A DNA stretch of 64,000 nt from Thiocapsa rosea (GCF_003634315.1 NZ_RBXL01000001.1:1534501-1598500), one strand, 5' to 3'; positions 9,267-20,109 are shown, counted from the stretch's first letter. The notes: generated from the letters alone by a model not told the origin. Translations and numbers: made by a program.

Positions 9267-10205
9267 GTGAACAAGATCACCATCATCGGCGCTGGCCGAG
9301 TCGGCGAGACAACCGCGCAAATCCTGGCCGAGGAGGAGCTCTGTCGCGAGATCGCACTCATGGATGTTCGCGAGGGGATCCCCGAGGGGGTCGCGCTGGA
9401 TATCCTCCAAATGGCACCCTTCTTTGAGTTTGATTGCTCGATCAACGGCAGCAACGATCCTCAAATCCTCAGGGATTCCGATCTGGTCATCGTCACCGCC
9501 GGACTTCCGCGCAAACCAGGCATGTCCCGATCCGATGTGCTCGAGGCGAATGTTCGCATCATCGACGGCGTCACCGATCAGATCATGCAGTACGCGCCCG
9601 ATGCGATGGTGCTGATCGTCTCCAATCCGGTCGATACACTCACCTACCGGGTGGCGCAACGCACCGGCTGGGACCGCAATCGTGTCTTCGGACAGGCCGG
9701 TGTTCTCGACGCCTCGCGCATGGCCAGCTTCATCGCTCAGGAAACCGGTTTTTCGGCGCTCGACATCACGACCATGGTGCTCGGCGGGCACGGCGACACG
9801 ATGGTGCCCGTGCCGCGTTTTTGCACCATCAACGGGATCCCGATCTCGCACTTCATCTCCGAGGAGCGTATCGCGGCCATCATGGAGCGCACCCGTCAAG
9901 GCGGCGCCGAGATCCTTGCCTTACGAAAAACCTCAAGCGCCTACGACGCGCCGGGGGCCGCGGTTGCGGCGATGGTCGACGCCATCGTCAACAACCGCCG
10001 GCGGCTCCTCTCCTGTGTCGCGCTGCTCGAAGGTGAATACGGCGAGAGCGATATCGCGATGGGCGTTCCCTGCGTGCTCGGCGAGCGGGGCATGGAGTCG
10101 ATTGTCGAGCTGGATCTGAATGCGCGCGAACGGGCGGACTTCGACCGCTCGGCAAGCGCGGTGCGCGCCGACATCGAACGCCTGAACAGCCTGTCCCTAT
10201 CATGA
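9267..10205 (+). CDS. mdh: Malate dehydrogenase, LDH-like type
   Basis: Catalyses the NAD-linked malate-oxaloacetate step of the TCA cycle. It is 312 residues from a GTG at 9267 with GGAGA upstream. The Rossmann motif IIGAGRVG (residues 6-13), the substrate-loop LPRKPGMSR, the VSNPVDTLT block and the catalytic GGHGDTMVP are present. The sequence is of the tetrameric LDH-like family found in Chlorobi, Chloroflexi and some phototrophic proteobacteria, not the dimeric E. coli type. The Arg in the active-site loop indicates malate rather than lactate. Citrate synthase follows on the same strand, so the pair would supply and use oxaloacetate together. Confidence 0.92.
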   Translation: MNKITIIGAGRVGETTAQILAEEELCREIALMDVREGIPEGVALDILQMAPFFEFDCSINGSNDPQILRDSDLVIVTAGLPRKPGMSRSDVLEANVRIIDGVTDQIMQYAPDAMVLIVSNPVDTLTYRVAQRTGWDRNRVFGQAGVLDASRMASFIAQETGFSALDITTMVLGGHGDTMVPVPRFCTINGIPISHFISEERIAAIMERTRQGGAEILALRKTSSAYDAPGAAVAAMVDAIVNNRRRLLSCVALLEGEYGESDIAMGVPCVLGERGMESIVELDLNARERADFDRSASAVRADIERLNSLSLS

Positions 10206-10419
10206 CGTTGGGCCGAAAATTGCTTAGGTCCGTCGAGCCCACCGGCACCGCGTCGAGGCGTCTTGTTCGAAACCGCAGCGCGGATCGGCACCCACGGATC
10301 ATGTCGCGACCATCCCGGCACATCGGCCTTGCGTGTCGTTACGCCGTTGTCGAGACTCGAGACCAATAGACCAACGCCGGCCGGGGCGCTAAGCCCCAAA
10401 GACGGCCAGGAGCGAGCTT

Positions 10420-11712
<1,293 letters not shown>

Positions 11713-11715
<3 letters not shown>

Positions 11716-11796
11716 ACCGCGTCCAGAGCGAAATGCGTCATTTTCACTTTGTGTTCGGCGTCGGAGGTTTCCTCGATCTCGGCGAGACGCGGTTTA
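11713..11796. repeat. Inverted-repeat mini-element, copy C (84 bp)
   Basis: Left end TAAACCGCGTC (11713-11723), right end GACGCGGTTTA (11786-11796). The left end starts with the gltA stop codon. The first 20 or so bases after the left end (CAGAGCGAAATG, then TCATTTTC) match copy D, placing both in subfamily 1. Confidence 0.9.
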
Positions 11797-11860
11797 GGTG
11801 ATTTCCGGGAAAGGATCTACCGACAGAGCGGGAACCAAGGTCAGTCGTCGAAGGTTCTAC

Positions 11861-11893
<33 letters not shown>

Positions 11894-12035
11894 GATTCCG
11901 GACGAACCGATCCTTCCTTGCACATCCGGTCGGCTGGAAGCACCGTCGGCGTCACTTCCGACCCATCGTCTGCGCAGTCGGGATGTTGATTCCCGGAAAT
12001 CGCCTTAGAGACGTGCCGCACCGACGGGCGCTCTC

Positions 12036-12644
12036 TCAGCCGCCCATCGAGACGAGACGAGCCACTTCCTGACGATCCGCTCCGCGCTGCGGGCGCTCGG
12101 TCACGGGATCCAAGGGGGGATTGCGCAAGGCCCGTCGCGGCAGCACCGTCAGCTCGACAGGCAACTCTCCGGCCATGAAGCGAAAGACCGGGTGAAGGCA
12201 GCGCACGCCGCCGGGATAACGCATCGATCGCTCGGCCTCGCGCCAGGGAATGCGCATCTCGAGCAGCGTAAAGATCACGTCTTCGGTGCGATCTGCAAAC
12301 AGCAACAGGTCGATGCCCGACCCGCAGCCAAGAGCACCGCTGAGGGCACCGCCGATCAACCGCGGCGAGAAGTGTTCGAGCTGCTGCATCGCTTCAAGGG
12401 CCGCGGCCCGGAGGCGTTGCAACGCCTCCTCGTCGGCCCGGCCCATAAAGAGCCGACGCTGGGCGAGAACCGCATCTTGTACCGCCTCGTTGCTCGGCCA
12501 ATGCCGCCGATCCGGCACTCCGACACGTTCGGCCGCCTTCCGTCTGGCCCTGTCGTAGTCCTCCATGCCTTGGTCGAGGACGATGCGAGCGGCCTCGTAG
12601 GCAAGTCGCTCGCGCTGGGCGTCGATCCGTTCTCTGGTCGGCAT
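12036..12644 (-). CDS. Nucleotidyltransferase-like hypothetical protein
   Basis: 202 residues from the ATG at 12644, which has GAGG at a good distance; a GTG at 12656 is an alternative. I do not recognise the family by name. The N-terminal 100 residues are helical and charged. The middle carries LIGGALSGALGCGSGIDLLL, which resembles the G-S-x-D-x-D core of the polymerase-beta nucleotidyltransferase fold, with GIDL keeping one acidic residue. The C-terminal part (about 130-190) has hydrophobic strand patterns such as VELTVLPRRALRNPPLDPVT. A small-substrate or RNA-directed role is possible but inferred. It stands alone on the minus strand among plus-strand genes, convergent with gltA and divergent from pilM. 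Confidence 0.6.
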   Translation of the reverse strand: MPTRERIDAQRERLAYEAARIVLDQGMEDYDRARRKAAERVGVPDRRHWPSNEAVQDAVLAQRRLFMGRADEEALQRLRAAALEAMQQLEHFSPRLIGGALSGALGCGSGIDLLLFADRTEDVIFTLLEMRIPWREAERSMRYPGGVRCLHPVFRFMAGELPVELTVLPRRALRNPPLDPVTERPQRGADRQEVARLVSMGG

Positions 12645-12723
12645 GGCGTACCTCACTCTGTTGTGCCCGGTATCGGCGCATCGTTCATGCGCTCAAAGCC
12701 CGCGCATCGGCGTGGAGCCTGTC

Positions 12724-12729
12724 TATAAT
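12724..12729 (+). promoter_or_regulatory. Perfect TATAAT box upstream of pilM
   Basis: TATAAT sits about 300 bp before pilM, with no clear -35 element 17 bp upstream. Downstream, the roughly 90 bp to 12818 are very GC-rich and self-complementary, for example GAGCC/GGCTC and GGGG/CCCC pairs. It may drive the pil operon with a long leader or a small structured RNA. Confidence 0.35.
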
Positions 12730-12819
12730 GGGGCCGAGCCGAGGCTCGCCCCGGTGCGGGGTTCGAGCGTCCCCGGCAAGGCCCTCCGGCGGCTCGGAGA
12801 CGCGCGCGGCGAGCCGGAT

Positions 12820-12903
12820 TAAATCGCGTCCAGAGCGAGATGTTCATTTTCGAGCAAGTTCGATGTTTGCCGCATCCACAACCATTAGCGGGGACGCGGT
12901 TTA
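12820..12903. repeat. Inverted-repeat mini-element, copy D (84 bp)
   Basis: Left end TAAATCGCGTC (one base off consensus, 12820-12830), right end GACGCGGTTTA (12893-12903). Its interior is clearly homologous to the reverse complement of copy H (56555-56638). Shared words include CCAGAGCGAGATG, TTTCGAG, GCATCCAC and GCGGGGA. It lies 23 bp before copy E in the pilM leader. Confidence 0.9.
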
Positions 12904-12926
12904 AAATGATATATTTTTTAATATTT

Positions 12927-13011
12927 TAAACCGCGTCGGCTCCAACGGTCGTCAAGTCTGCCGGGGCCGATCCCTTCCAAAAACATCGCATACCGCACCG
13001 GGCGCGGTTTA
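12927..13011. repeat. Inverted-repeat mini-element, copy E (85 bp)
   Basis: Left end TAAACCGCGTC (12927-12937), right end GGCGCGGTTTA (13001-13011). The reverse complement matches copy I at 20415. Shared words include CCGCGCCCGGTG, GCGGTA, TGTTT and GGAGCCG before the terminus. This is subfamily 2. It ends 21 bp before the pilM start. Confidence 0.9.
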
Positions 13012-13032
13012 GAACGGAAATCACCTCACGAA

Positions 13033-14124
13033 ATGGCGATGTTCGGCCTCAGCAGCAAAATAAAACCCCTCATCGGGATCGATATCAGCTCGACCGCGAT
13101 CAAGCTCATCGAGCTGTCGCGATTGCCCGTGGAGACCGCCGCGACGTTTCGGGTCGAGTATTTCGCGATCGAGCCCCTTCCGCCGGGTGCCCTGATCGAG
13201 AAAAAGATCGCGGATGTCGACCGTGTGGCCGCGACCATCCGCAAGGCCGTCGCCAGAACCGGAACACGCGCGAAACGCGCATCGGTGGCCGTGGCCGGCT
13301 CGGCGGTGATCACTAAGGTGATCGCCATGGCCGGAACCCTCAACGACGCCGAGATGGAGAACCAGATCCAGCTCGAAGCGGATCAATACATCCCCTACCC
13401 GTTGGAAGAGGTCAATCTCGACTTTCAGATCGTTGGGCCGACGAAGGGCAATCCGTCGATGGTCGACGTGCTGTTGGTCGCCTCGCGTCAGGAGAACGTC
13501 GATGACCGGGTGGGCGTACTGGAAGCGTCCGGTTTGATACCGGCCGTCGTCGATGTCGAGGCCTATGCGATGGAGAACGCCTGCTCGCTGATCCTCGCCG
13601 AAGAAGCACAGGACCAGACCGAGCTGGAGGCTACTCGAACAGTCGCCGTGGCCGACGTGGGTGCCGCGACGACGACCTTGCACGTCATACACGAAGGTCA
13701 GATCGTCTACACCCGCGAGCAGAATTTCGGAGGCCAACAACTGCTCGACGAGGTCCAGCGCCGCTACAGCCTGTCGCGCGAGGTCGCTCTCGGCAAGATC
13801 CTCGACGGCGATGTCGCCGAGGGATACGAGACCGACGTGCTTGGACCCTTCAAGGAGGCGTTGGCACAACAGATCGGACGGGCGCTGCAGTTTTTTTATT
13901 CCGGGACCAGCTTCAATCGCGTCGATCGGCTCCTGCTTGCCGGTCGACCGGCAAGCATCCCGGGGATCGATCGGCTGATGGCCGAGCGTCTGAAACTGCC
14001 GGCCGCTGTCGCCAACCCCTTTCGTCGCATGTCGATCTCCCCGAGCGTCAACAGCCAGGAGTTGATGCGGGAGGCGCCCGGAATGATGGTCGCCGTCGGA
14101 CTCGCTTTGCGGGGGTTCGACTAG
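13033..14124 (+). CDS. pilM: Type IV pilus assembly protein PilM
   Basis: Cytoplasmic actin-like ATPase of the pilus alignment complex, which binds the N-terminal tail of PilN. It is 363 residues from the ATG at 13033. The actin-like signatures are IGIDISSTAIKLIELS near residue 15, the phosphate-2 region VAVADVGAATTTLHV and the adenosine-site LLLAGRPASIPG. The ILDGDVAEG segment and KEALAQQIGRALQFFYSG are typical of PilM. It is first of the pilMNOPQ operon; pilN starts directly after its stop. Two tandem mini-elements (copies D, E) fill the upstream region where many relatives have a divergent ponA. Confidence 0.95.
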   Translation: MAMFGLSSKIKPLIGIDISSTAIKLIELSRLPVETAATFRVEYFAIEPLPPGALIEKKIADVDRVAATIRKAVARTGTRAKRASVAVAGSAVITKVIAMAGTLNDAEMENQIQLEADQYIPYPLEEVNLDFQIVGPTKGNPSMVDVLLVASRQENVDDRVGVLEASGLIPAVVDVEAYAMENACSLILAEEAQDQTELEATRTVAVADVGAATTTLHVIHEGQIVYTREQNFGGQQLLDEVQRRYSLSREVALGKILDGDVAEGYETDVLGPFKEALAQQIGRALQFFYSGTSFNRVDRLLLAGRPASIPGIDRLMAERLKLPAAVANPFRRMSISPSVNSQELMREAPGMMVAVGLALRGFD

Positions 14125-14742
14125 ATGACACGCATCAACCTTCTGCCGTGGCGGGAAGAGGCGCGGCAACGCCGGCGCAAGGAGTTTGCCGCCGCGGGAG
14201 GGCTCGCACTTGTCTTCACGCTGCTTCTGGCGGTGTTGGTCCACCTGCAGATCGAAGGGCGGATCGGCGATCAGTTGGCTCGAAACCAGCTCATGGAGGG
14301 CGAGATCGCGCAATTGGATCGTCAGATCAAGGAAATTCAGGATCTCGAGAAGATCAAAGCAGATCTCCTCTCGCGCATGGAGATCATCCAACAGCTTCAG
14401 GAGAGCCGCCCGGAGATCGTGCGGCTGTTCGACGAGCTGGTGGTCGCGATTCCCGAAGGGGTCTATCTCACCAAACTCGAGCAGAACGGACGCGCTGTCG
14501 TCGTCGAGGGGCGTGCCCAGTCCAACGCGCGGGTCTCGGCCTTCATGCGGAGCATCGAGGCATCGCAGTGGATCGGCAAACCGCGCCTGCTCTTGATCGA
14601 GGACAAGACCGGGACCGGCCTGAGCCAGTTTCGGTTGGCCTTCGATCAGGTGAGCCCCGTGGCAAGCCCGGCATCGACGCAGACGCGCGCCCCGGCGGAC
14701 AGACCGTCGGGGATGCGGCTCCTGGCCGACAGTCACCGATGA
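14125..14742 (+). CDS. pilN: Type IV pilus inner-membrane protein PilN
   Basis: 205 residues. The short cytoplasmic tail begins MTRINLLPWREEARQ, the conserved INLLPWR motif that docks into PilM. One membrane helix follows (about residues 23-42), then a coiled coil and a ferredoxin-like periplasmic domain that pairs with PilO. The gene starts immediately after the pilM TAG, with no gap. The C-terminal 30 residues are Ala/Pro-rich and probably flexible. Confidence 0.93.
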   Translation: MTRINLLPWREEARQRRRKEFAAAGGLALVFTLLLAVLVHLQIEGRIGDQLARNQLMEGEIAQLDRQIKEIQDLEKIKADLLSRMEIIQQLQESRPEIVRLFDELVVAIPEGVYLTKLEQNGRAVVVEGRAQSNARVSAFMRSIEASQWIGKPRLLLIEDKTGTGLSQFRLAFDQVSPVASPASTQTRAPADRPSGMRLLADSHR

Positions 14743-14764
14743 CGAGGCGCGCGGAGATCTGCCG

Positions 14765-15370
14765 ATGGACTTGAGCGAACTCAACCAACTCGATCTCAAC
14801 AGCGTCGGCGAGTGGCCGATCGCGGTGAAGGTCATCGCGATCCTGCTCGCCTGCATCGCCCTGGGCGGCGCGGTCTTCTATTTCGACACGCAGGAGCAGT
14901 TGAGTCGACTCGATCGTGCCGAGGCGACCGAGCGGGACCTGCGCGCCGCGTTCGAGACCAAACAGCGCAAGGCGGCCAATCTGGAGGAGTATCGCCAGCA
15001 GATCGAGGAAATGAAGGAATCCTTCGGGGCGATGCTCCGACAGTTGCCGAACCGAACCGAGGTCGCTTCGCTCTTGGTCGATGTCTCTCAAACCGGGCTT
15101 GCTGCCGGACTCGAATTCGAGCTGTTTCAACCCGGCAACGAGCAGCTCAAGGACTTTTACGCCGAGCTGCCGATCCAGATTCGCGTCACCGGCAGCTATC
15201 ACGACTTCGGGCGCTTCGTCAGCGGGCTGGCATCCTTGCCGCGCATCGTGACCGTCCACGACACCAGGATCAGCGATGCCGGCGGAACGACCGGAAGCGG
15301 TGCGGCGAAGCTGTCGCTGCAGGCGACCGTGAAGACCTACCGCTATCTCGACGAGGACGCCGAACAGTGA
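14765..15370 (+). CDS. pilO: Type IV pilus inner-membrane protein PilO
   Basis: 201 residues with one membrane helix (about residues 20-40). A coiled coil (about 45-95) with a KQRKAANLEEYRQQIEEM pattern follows, then a periplasmic ferredoxin-like fold (LPIQIRVTGSYHDFGRFVSGLA). It forms the alignment complex with PilN and PilP between the inner-membrane motor and the PilQ secretin. The stop TGA overlaps the GTG start of pilP. Confidence 0.93.
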   Translation: MDLSELNQLDLNSVGEWPIAVKVIAILLACIALGGAVFYFDTQEQLSRLDRAEATERDLRAAFETKQRKAANLEEYRQQIEEMKESFGAMLRQLPNRTEVASLLVDVSQTGLAAGLEFELFQPGNEQLKDFYAELPIQIRVTGSYHDFGRFVSGLASLPRIVTVHDTRISDAGGTTGSGAAKLSLQATVKTYRYLDEDAEQ

Positions 15371-15897
15371 GCAGGCGACTGCGCTCAGCCTGCCTACGCG
15401 GGTCGATGGTCTTTGCGGCCTTGCTCGTGTGGGGGTGCGATCGCACCGAGACGCAGGAGCTGCGGGCCTACATCGACGAGGTCAAGGCCCGCCCGCCGAG
15501 GCCGATCGAGCCCTTACCCGAGATCCAACCCGTCGATGCCTTCATCTTCGAGCCCGACGGACGCCGGGATCCGTTCGTGATGGACACGAAAACCGCCGCG
15601 GCGGCCGGAGCGGACAATAGCCTCGCCCCGGACCCGCTTCGACCCAAAGAAGAGCTCGAGAGCTATCCCTTGGATGCGCTGCGCATGGTGGGTACGGTCC
15701 AGCAGCAAGAGACCCGATGGGCCTTGGTTCGAACGCGCGAAGGTTTGATCTATCGCGTGCGGGTCGGGAATTATCTCGGAATGAACAACGGACAGATCGT
15801 GGATATCACCGACGACGCCGTCCGGTTGACGGAGATCGTTTCCGAGATACCGGGTGATTGGCGCGAACGTTCGGCCGAGCTCAAACTCACCCCGTGA
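15367..15897 (+). CDS. pilP: Type IV pilus lipoprotein PilP
   Basis: 176 residues from a GTG at 15367 that overlaps the pilO stop (GTGA). The N terminus is a short basic segment and hydrophobic stretch ending in a probable lipobox cysteine (LLVWGC); the Trp in the box is unusual. The body contains RRDPFVMD and the compact beta domain (LRMVGTVQQQETRWALVRT, VGNYLGMNNGQIV), the HR-like fold that binds PilQ. It links the inner-membrane complex to the secretin. The longer open frame upstream is out of frame with pilO and not coding. Confidence 0.92.
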   Translation: MSRRLRSACLRGSMVFAALLVWGCDRTETQELRAYIDEVKARPPRPIEPLPEIQPVDAFIFEPDGRRDPFVMDTKTAAAAGADNSLAPDPLRPKEELESYPLDALRMVGTVQQQETRWALVRTREGLIYRVRVGNYLGMNNGQIVDITDDAVRLTEIVSEIPGDWRERSAELKLTP

Positions 15898-15916
15898 CAG
15901 GCAGAGGCATGCCGCG

Positions 15917-18229
15917 ATGAACAGCCCCTTTCGACCGAGCCAGCACGGACCACGCGGCATTCTCCGACGGGCGCTCCGGTACGCGGCCCTGCTCGGGTTG
16001 TCTCTCGGCGCGGCGAACGTGGCCGCCGTCGATCTCACTGACGTTCAATTCGCGGCACAGCCGGGGAATCGCGTCGAGATCCAGCTCCTCTTCTCCGGAC
16101 CGGTCAGCGCGCCGCAGACCTTCGACACCGTGTCTCCTGCACGGATCGCGCTCGACTTCGAGGGCGTTGCCAACCGACTCGAGCGCAGAGCCGTTCCGAT
16201 CGGCGTCGGTCCCGTCCATAGTCTGGTCGCGGTGGAGGCGAGCGATCGTACCCGCATCGTGATCAATCTGAACGATTCGGTCCCCTATCGCGTGACGACC
16301 GAGGGCAATCGCGTGCGCGTTGACATCGACGCCAGGAGTGAGCCGGAAGCCGCGCGACCCGCGTCGCCGGCACCCGCTGCCGCGCGGACACAGGCTCGAG
16401 CGCCGGCTTCGGCTCCGTGGGATCGCCCCGCCTCCGACGGCGGCGCGGCCCCCGGGCCGAGTGTCCGCGACATCGATTTCCGTCGAGGTCCCGAGGGCGA
16501 GGGGCGTGTTCTGATCAAGCTCCCGAGCGCAACCAGCCGCGTAACCGTCCGGGAACAAGGGAGCCGCGTCTTCGTCGACATCATTGACGCGTCCTTGCCG
16601 CAGCGTCTGTTTCGGCGACTCGACGTCGTGGACTTCGCAACACCTGTGGTAGCGGTCGAATCTCGGCCCAAGGGACGCAACGTCGAGGTCAATGTCCAAA
16701 CCGGCAGCGACTTCGAATACATGGCCTACCAGACGGACGACCTCTTCACCTTGGAGCTGCGACCGCTGACGTCCGCCGAAAAGGAGCGACTCGCGCGTGA
16801 AAAAGTCGTCTACGACGGGGAGCGGCTCTCGCTGAATTTTCAGGACATCGAGGTCCGGGCGGTTCTCCAACTGCTCGCCGACTTCACCGATCTGAACCTG
16901 GTGGCCAGTGATTCGGTGGGCGGCAACATCACCTTGCGTCTCAAGAATGTCCCTTGGGATCAGGCGCTCGACATCATCCTCAAGACCAAGAATCTAACTA
17001 AGCGCCAGGAAGGCAATGTCATCATGGTCGGCCCCTTCGACGAGATCGTCGGACACGAAGAGCGTAGCCTGACCGCTGACCAGCGTCTCGAGGAGCTGGC
17101 GCCGATCCGCTCGGAGTTTATTCCGGTCAAGTTCGCCAAGGCGGCCGAGATCGCCGCCTTCATTCGGGGTGCGTCCAGTCTGCAGTCGAGCGTCAGCTCG
17201 CAAGGGGGCAGCAGCCCGATCGGCCGCGACACGCGTCAGCTTGATCGCACCGTGAGCGAATCCACGAAAGACTCGATCCTGACACCCGGGCGCGGCAGCG
17301 TGACCTTCGACCAGCGCACCAATACCCTGCTGGTTATGGACACCGCCGCTCGCTTGGACCAGATCCGCGCGGTCGTTGAGCGGTTGGACATCCCGGTCCG
17401 GCAGGTCATGATCGAGTCGCGCGTGGTCATCGCGAACAATGATTTCACCCGGGATCTTGGTGTGCGGTTCGGTCTCGCGACCTCCATGGGCGCGCTGTAC
17501 AACAACGAGATGCTGATCGGCGGCGGGCTTCCCGGCAATCTGGTCGGGCGCGGCAACTACAATGCCGGACCCTTCGGGCTCGACACCGCCGGCGAGCCGA
17601 ACAACGCGATCATCCTCGATCCGGTCGCGACCGACACCCCGTCCCTTCTGGTGAACCTTCCTGCAACGGACCCGGCCGGTGCGGTGAACTTCCTGATCGG
17701 CAAGGTCGGCTCCTATCTGCTTCAACTGGAGCTCTCGGCAATGCAACGCGAGGGACGCGGCGAGGTGATCTCGAGTCCGCGCGTCATCACCTCCGATCAG
17801 AAGGAGGCCAGGATCGAGGTGGGCAAGAAGATTCCCTACTCGACCGTCTCTCAGGACGGCACGAACGTCGAATTCGAGAACGCCACCCTGAGTCTGACGG
17901 TCACGCCCGCGATTACGCCCGACGACCGGATCATCATGGACCTGATCGTCACCAAGGATGAGCCGGACTTCAGCCGTGTCGTCGACGGGACCCCGACCAT
18001 CAACACCCGCGAGATCGAAACACGGGTCCTGGTCGACAATGGCGAGACGGTCGTCTTGGGCGGTGTCTACGAGCGCACCAAGATCTTCGCCAAAGAGCAG
18101 GTGCCTTGGATCGGAGACGTCCCGGTCCTCGGGCGACTCTTCAAGCGAGAGGCTCGCGAGGACAACAACTCCGAGCTCTTGATCTTCGTGACGCCGAAGA
18201 TCCTCAAGGGCGACCTGGTTGGAAACTAA
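15917..18229 (+). CDS. pilQ: Type IV pilus secretin PilQ
   Basis: 770 residues from the ATG at 15917. The sequence has an arginine-rich N terminus and signal peptide, then two AMIN domains (about residues 35-130 and 185-280) that bind peptidoglycan. An STN/N0 domain (LSLNFQDIEVRAVLQLLADF) and an N1 domain follow. The C-terminal secretin domain carries VMIESRVVIANNDFTRDLGVRFG, PRVITSDQKEARIEVGKKIPY, and the closing VPWIGDVPVLGRLFKRE with ELLIFVTPKIL. It forms the outer-membrane channel for the pilus fibre. It is last of pilMNOPQ; aroK follows after about 200 bp, as in many gammaproteobacteria. Confidence 0.95.
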   Translation: MNSPFRPSQHGPRGILRRALRYAALLGLSLGAANVAAVDLTDVQFAAQPGNRVEIQLLFSGPVSAPQTFDTVSPARIALDFEGVANRLERRAVPIGVGPVHSLVAVEASDRTRIVINLNDSVPYRVTTEGNRVRVDIDARSEPEAARPASPAPAAARTQARAPASAPWDRPASDGGAAPGPSVRDIDFRRGPEGEGRVLIKLPSATSRVTVREQGSRVFVDIIDASLPQRLFRRLDVVDFATPVVAVESRPKGRNVEVNVQTGSDFEYMAYQTDDLFTLELRPLTSAEKERLAREKVVYDGERLSLNFQDIEVRAVLQLLADFTDLNLVASDSVGGNITLRLKNVPWDQALDIILKTKNLTKRQEGNVIMVGPFDEIVGHEERSLTADQRLEELAPIRSEFIPVKFAKAAEIAAFIRGASSLQSSVSSQGGSSPIGRDTRQLDRTVSESTKDSILTPGRGSVTFDQRTNTLLVMDTAARLDQIRAVVERLDIPVRQVMIESRVVIANNDFTRDLGVRFGLATSMGALYNNEMLIGGGLPGNLVGRGNYNAGPFGLDTAGEPNNAIILDPVATDTPSLLVNLPATDPAGAVNFLIGKVGSYLLQLELSAMQREGRGEVISSPRVITSDQKEARIEVGKKIPYSTVSQDGTNVEFENATLSLTVTPAITPDDRIIMDLIVTKDEPDFSRVVDGTPTINTREIETRVLVDNGETVVLGGVYERTKIFAKEQVPWIGDVPVLGRLFKREAREDNNSELLIFVTPKILKGDLVGN

Positions 18230-18436
18230 CGGCGCCCGTCCCCATCGAGCGGCAACCGCAATCCGCAGCGGATATTCGATGGAGCTCAGAGGGTTGCGCT
18301 TGATCTCGCGTTGTCTCGACCGGGCCGGGATCGACCGCACCGGCGCTCGCTCCACGCTTGCGTCGTTTTTCTTACCGCGCTTGGGCCGGGCGTCGTTGCC
18401 CTTGCCCGCGCGCCGAAAATCTGGCATACCTTTCCT

Positions 18437-18961
18437 ATGATGCGCGCACAGAACATTTTTATCGTCGGGCCGATGGGCGCCGGCAAGAGTACCGTCGGAC
18501 GGCAGCTTGCCGAGACGCTTTCCTACACCTTCAAAGACAGCGATCAGGAGATCCAGCGCCGAACGGGCGTGGACATCCCGACGATCTTCGAGTTCGAGGG
18601 CGAAACGGGCTTTCGTGCCCGCGAGCGCCAAGTCATCGAGGAGCTGGTGAGCGAGGAGCGGATCGTGCTCGCGACCGGCGGCGGGGTCATCTTGTCGGCG
18701 GAGAATCGTCAAGACCTCGCGGCGCGCGGCGTCGTTATCTATCTGCATTGCAGTCCGGAGCAGCAGTATGCCCGTACCGCTCGCGATCGGAATCGCCCGT
18801 TGCTGGACACGGAGGATCCACTCGCGAAACTGCGCGAGCTGATGGAGGAGCGCGAGCCGCTCTATCGCCAAGTCGCCGATATGGTCGTTTCGACCGAGAA
18901 GCGCGGAACCAGCTCCGTGGTCAAGGAGATCTCTCGGCGCCTGGAGTCCGAGGAGGTCTGA
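18437..18961 (+). CDS. aroK: Shikimate kinase AroK
   Basis: Phosphorylates shikimate at O3 with ATP in the chorismate pathway. It is 174 residues from the ATG at 18437; an ATG directly after is equally possible. Walker A GPMGAGKS is at residues 11-18. The shikimate-binding residues appear in [11 protein letters not shown] and the GGG motif in ATGGGVIL. The lid region is RPLL. The start is preceded by CATACC/TATGAT words that may be promoter elements, so a short leader is possible. aroB follows 65 bp downstream, the usual aroKB pair. Confidence 0.95.
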   Translation: MMRAQNIFIVGPMGAGKSTVGRQLAETLSYTFKDSDQEIQRRTGVDIPTIFEFEGETGFRARERQVIEELVSEERIVLATGGGVILSAENRQDLAARGVVIYLHCSPEQQYARTARDRNRPLLDTEDPLAKLRELMEEREPLYRQVADMVVSTEKRGTSSVVKEISRRLESEEV

Positions 18962-19026
18962 ACCGCGCCCCGAAGACCTGGACGAGAGCATCGCTCACGT
19001 CCGGGCAGCCTGATCGGAGAAACGCC

Positions 19027-20109
19027 ATGTCCTGGAGCCTCACCGTCGCCCTCGGGGCGCGTGCTTATCCTATCCACATCGGATCCGGCCTGCTCTCGGA
19101 CCCGGACCTCTACCGGCCGCATCTGCTCGGCTCGCAGGTCATGATCGTGACCAACGAGACGGTTGCGCCTCTCTATCTTGAAGCCGTTCGCTCGGCGCTC
19201 GCGGGCTATCACCTCGGCGAAACGGTGCTGCCCGACGGCGAGCAATACAAAACGATGGAGGTCTGGAACCGGATCTTCGATGCCTTGTTGCAGGCGCGTT
19301 TCGGGCGCGATTGCACCTTGGTGGCGCTCGGCGGAGGCGTGGTAGGCGACATGACGGGATTCGCCGCCGCCTGTTACCAGCGTGGGGTCGGCTTCATCCA
19401 GGTGCCCACGACCCTACTGGCACAGGTCGACTCCTCGGTCGGCGGCAAGACCGGTATCAACCATCCGGCCGGGAAGAACATGATCGGGGCCTTCCACCAG
19501 CCCCGGGCAGTGATCGCGGACACCTCGACCTTGGCGACATTGCCGCAGCGCGAGCTCTCGGCCGGATTGGCCGAGGTCCTGAAATACGGGCTTATTCGCG
19601 ATGCGACCTTCCTCGCCTGGCTCGAATCCCACATGGCCGAGCTGCTCGCCCGCGATCCCGATGCCTTGGCCTACATCATCCGCCGCTCCTGCGAGATCAA
19701 GGCGGAGATCGTCGCCGAAGACGAGCTCGAGGCCGGGCAGCGGGCGCTGCTCAACCTCGGTCACACCTTCGGGCACGCCATCGAGACCGCAACCGGTTAC
19801 GGCACCTGGCTTCACGGCGAGGCGGTCGGGGTCGGAATCTGCATGGCGGCCGATCTCTCCGCCCGCATGGGATGGCTTCACGAGACGGATGTCGAGCGGG
19901 TTCGCCGGCTGGTGGCGAGCGCCGGCCTTCCTGTCGCTGCCCCGAATGATCTCTCCGCCGATCGCTTTCTCGAGCTCATGGCGGTCGACAAAAAGGTGCA
20001 GGATGGTCAACTGCGCCTTGTTCTCCTGCAACACCCCGGAGACGCACTGGTTACGGGCGACGTCGATCCGGACCTTCTGCGTGCGACCCTCGACGCCGCG
20101 GCCTCCTAG
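19027..20109 (+). CDS. aroB: 3-dehydroquinate synthase AroB
   Basis: Converts DAHP to 3-dehydroquinate using NAD and a divalent metal. It is 360 residues from the ATG at 19027, with GGAG upstream. Diagnostic blocks are [17 protein letters not shown], the [24 protein letters not shown] motif region and [10 protein letters not shown]. The metal ligands include the histidines in [10 protein letters not shown] and [10 protein letters not shown] long open frame running in from aroK is only the same frame read through. It is second of aroKB. Confidence 0.96.
   Translation: MSWSLTVALGARAYPIHIGSGLLSDPDLYRPHLLGSQVMIVTNETVAPLYLEAVRSALAGYHLGETVLPDGEQYKTMEVWNRIFDALLQARFGRDCTLVALGGGVVGDMTGFAAACYQRGVGFIQVPTTLLAQVDSSVGGKTGINHPAGKNMIGAFHQPRAVIADTSTLATLPQRELSAGLAEVLKYGLIRDATFLAWLESHMAELLARDPDALAYIIRRSCEIKAEIVAEDELEAGQRALLNLGHTFGHAIETATGYGTWLHGEAVGVGICMAADLSARMGWLHETDVERVRRLVASAGLPVAAPNDLSADRFLELMAVDKKVQDGQLRLVLLQHPGDALVTGDVDPDLLRATLDAAAS

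Noticed and set aside
12735-12800. tRNA- or SRP-RNA-like segment (GGGGTTCGAGC resembles a T-arm)
   Set aside because: No anticodon stem, D-arm or acceptor fits around it, and the conserved core of the signal recognition RNA is absent.
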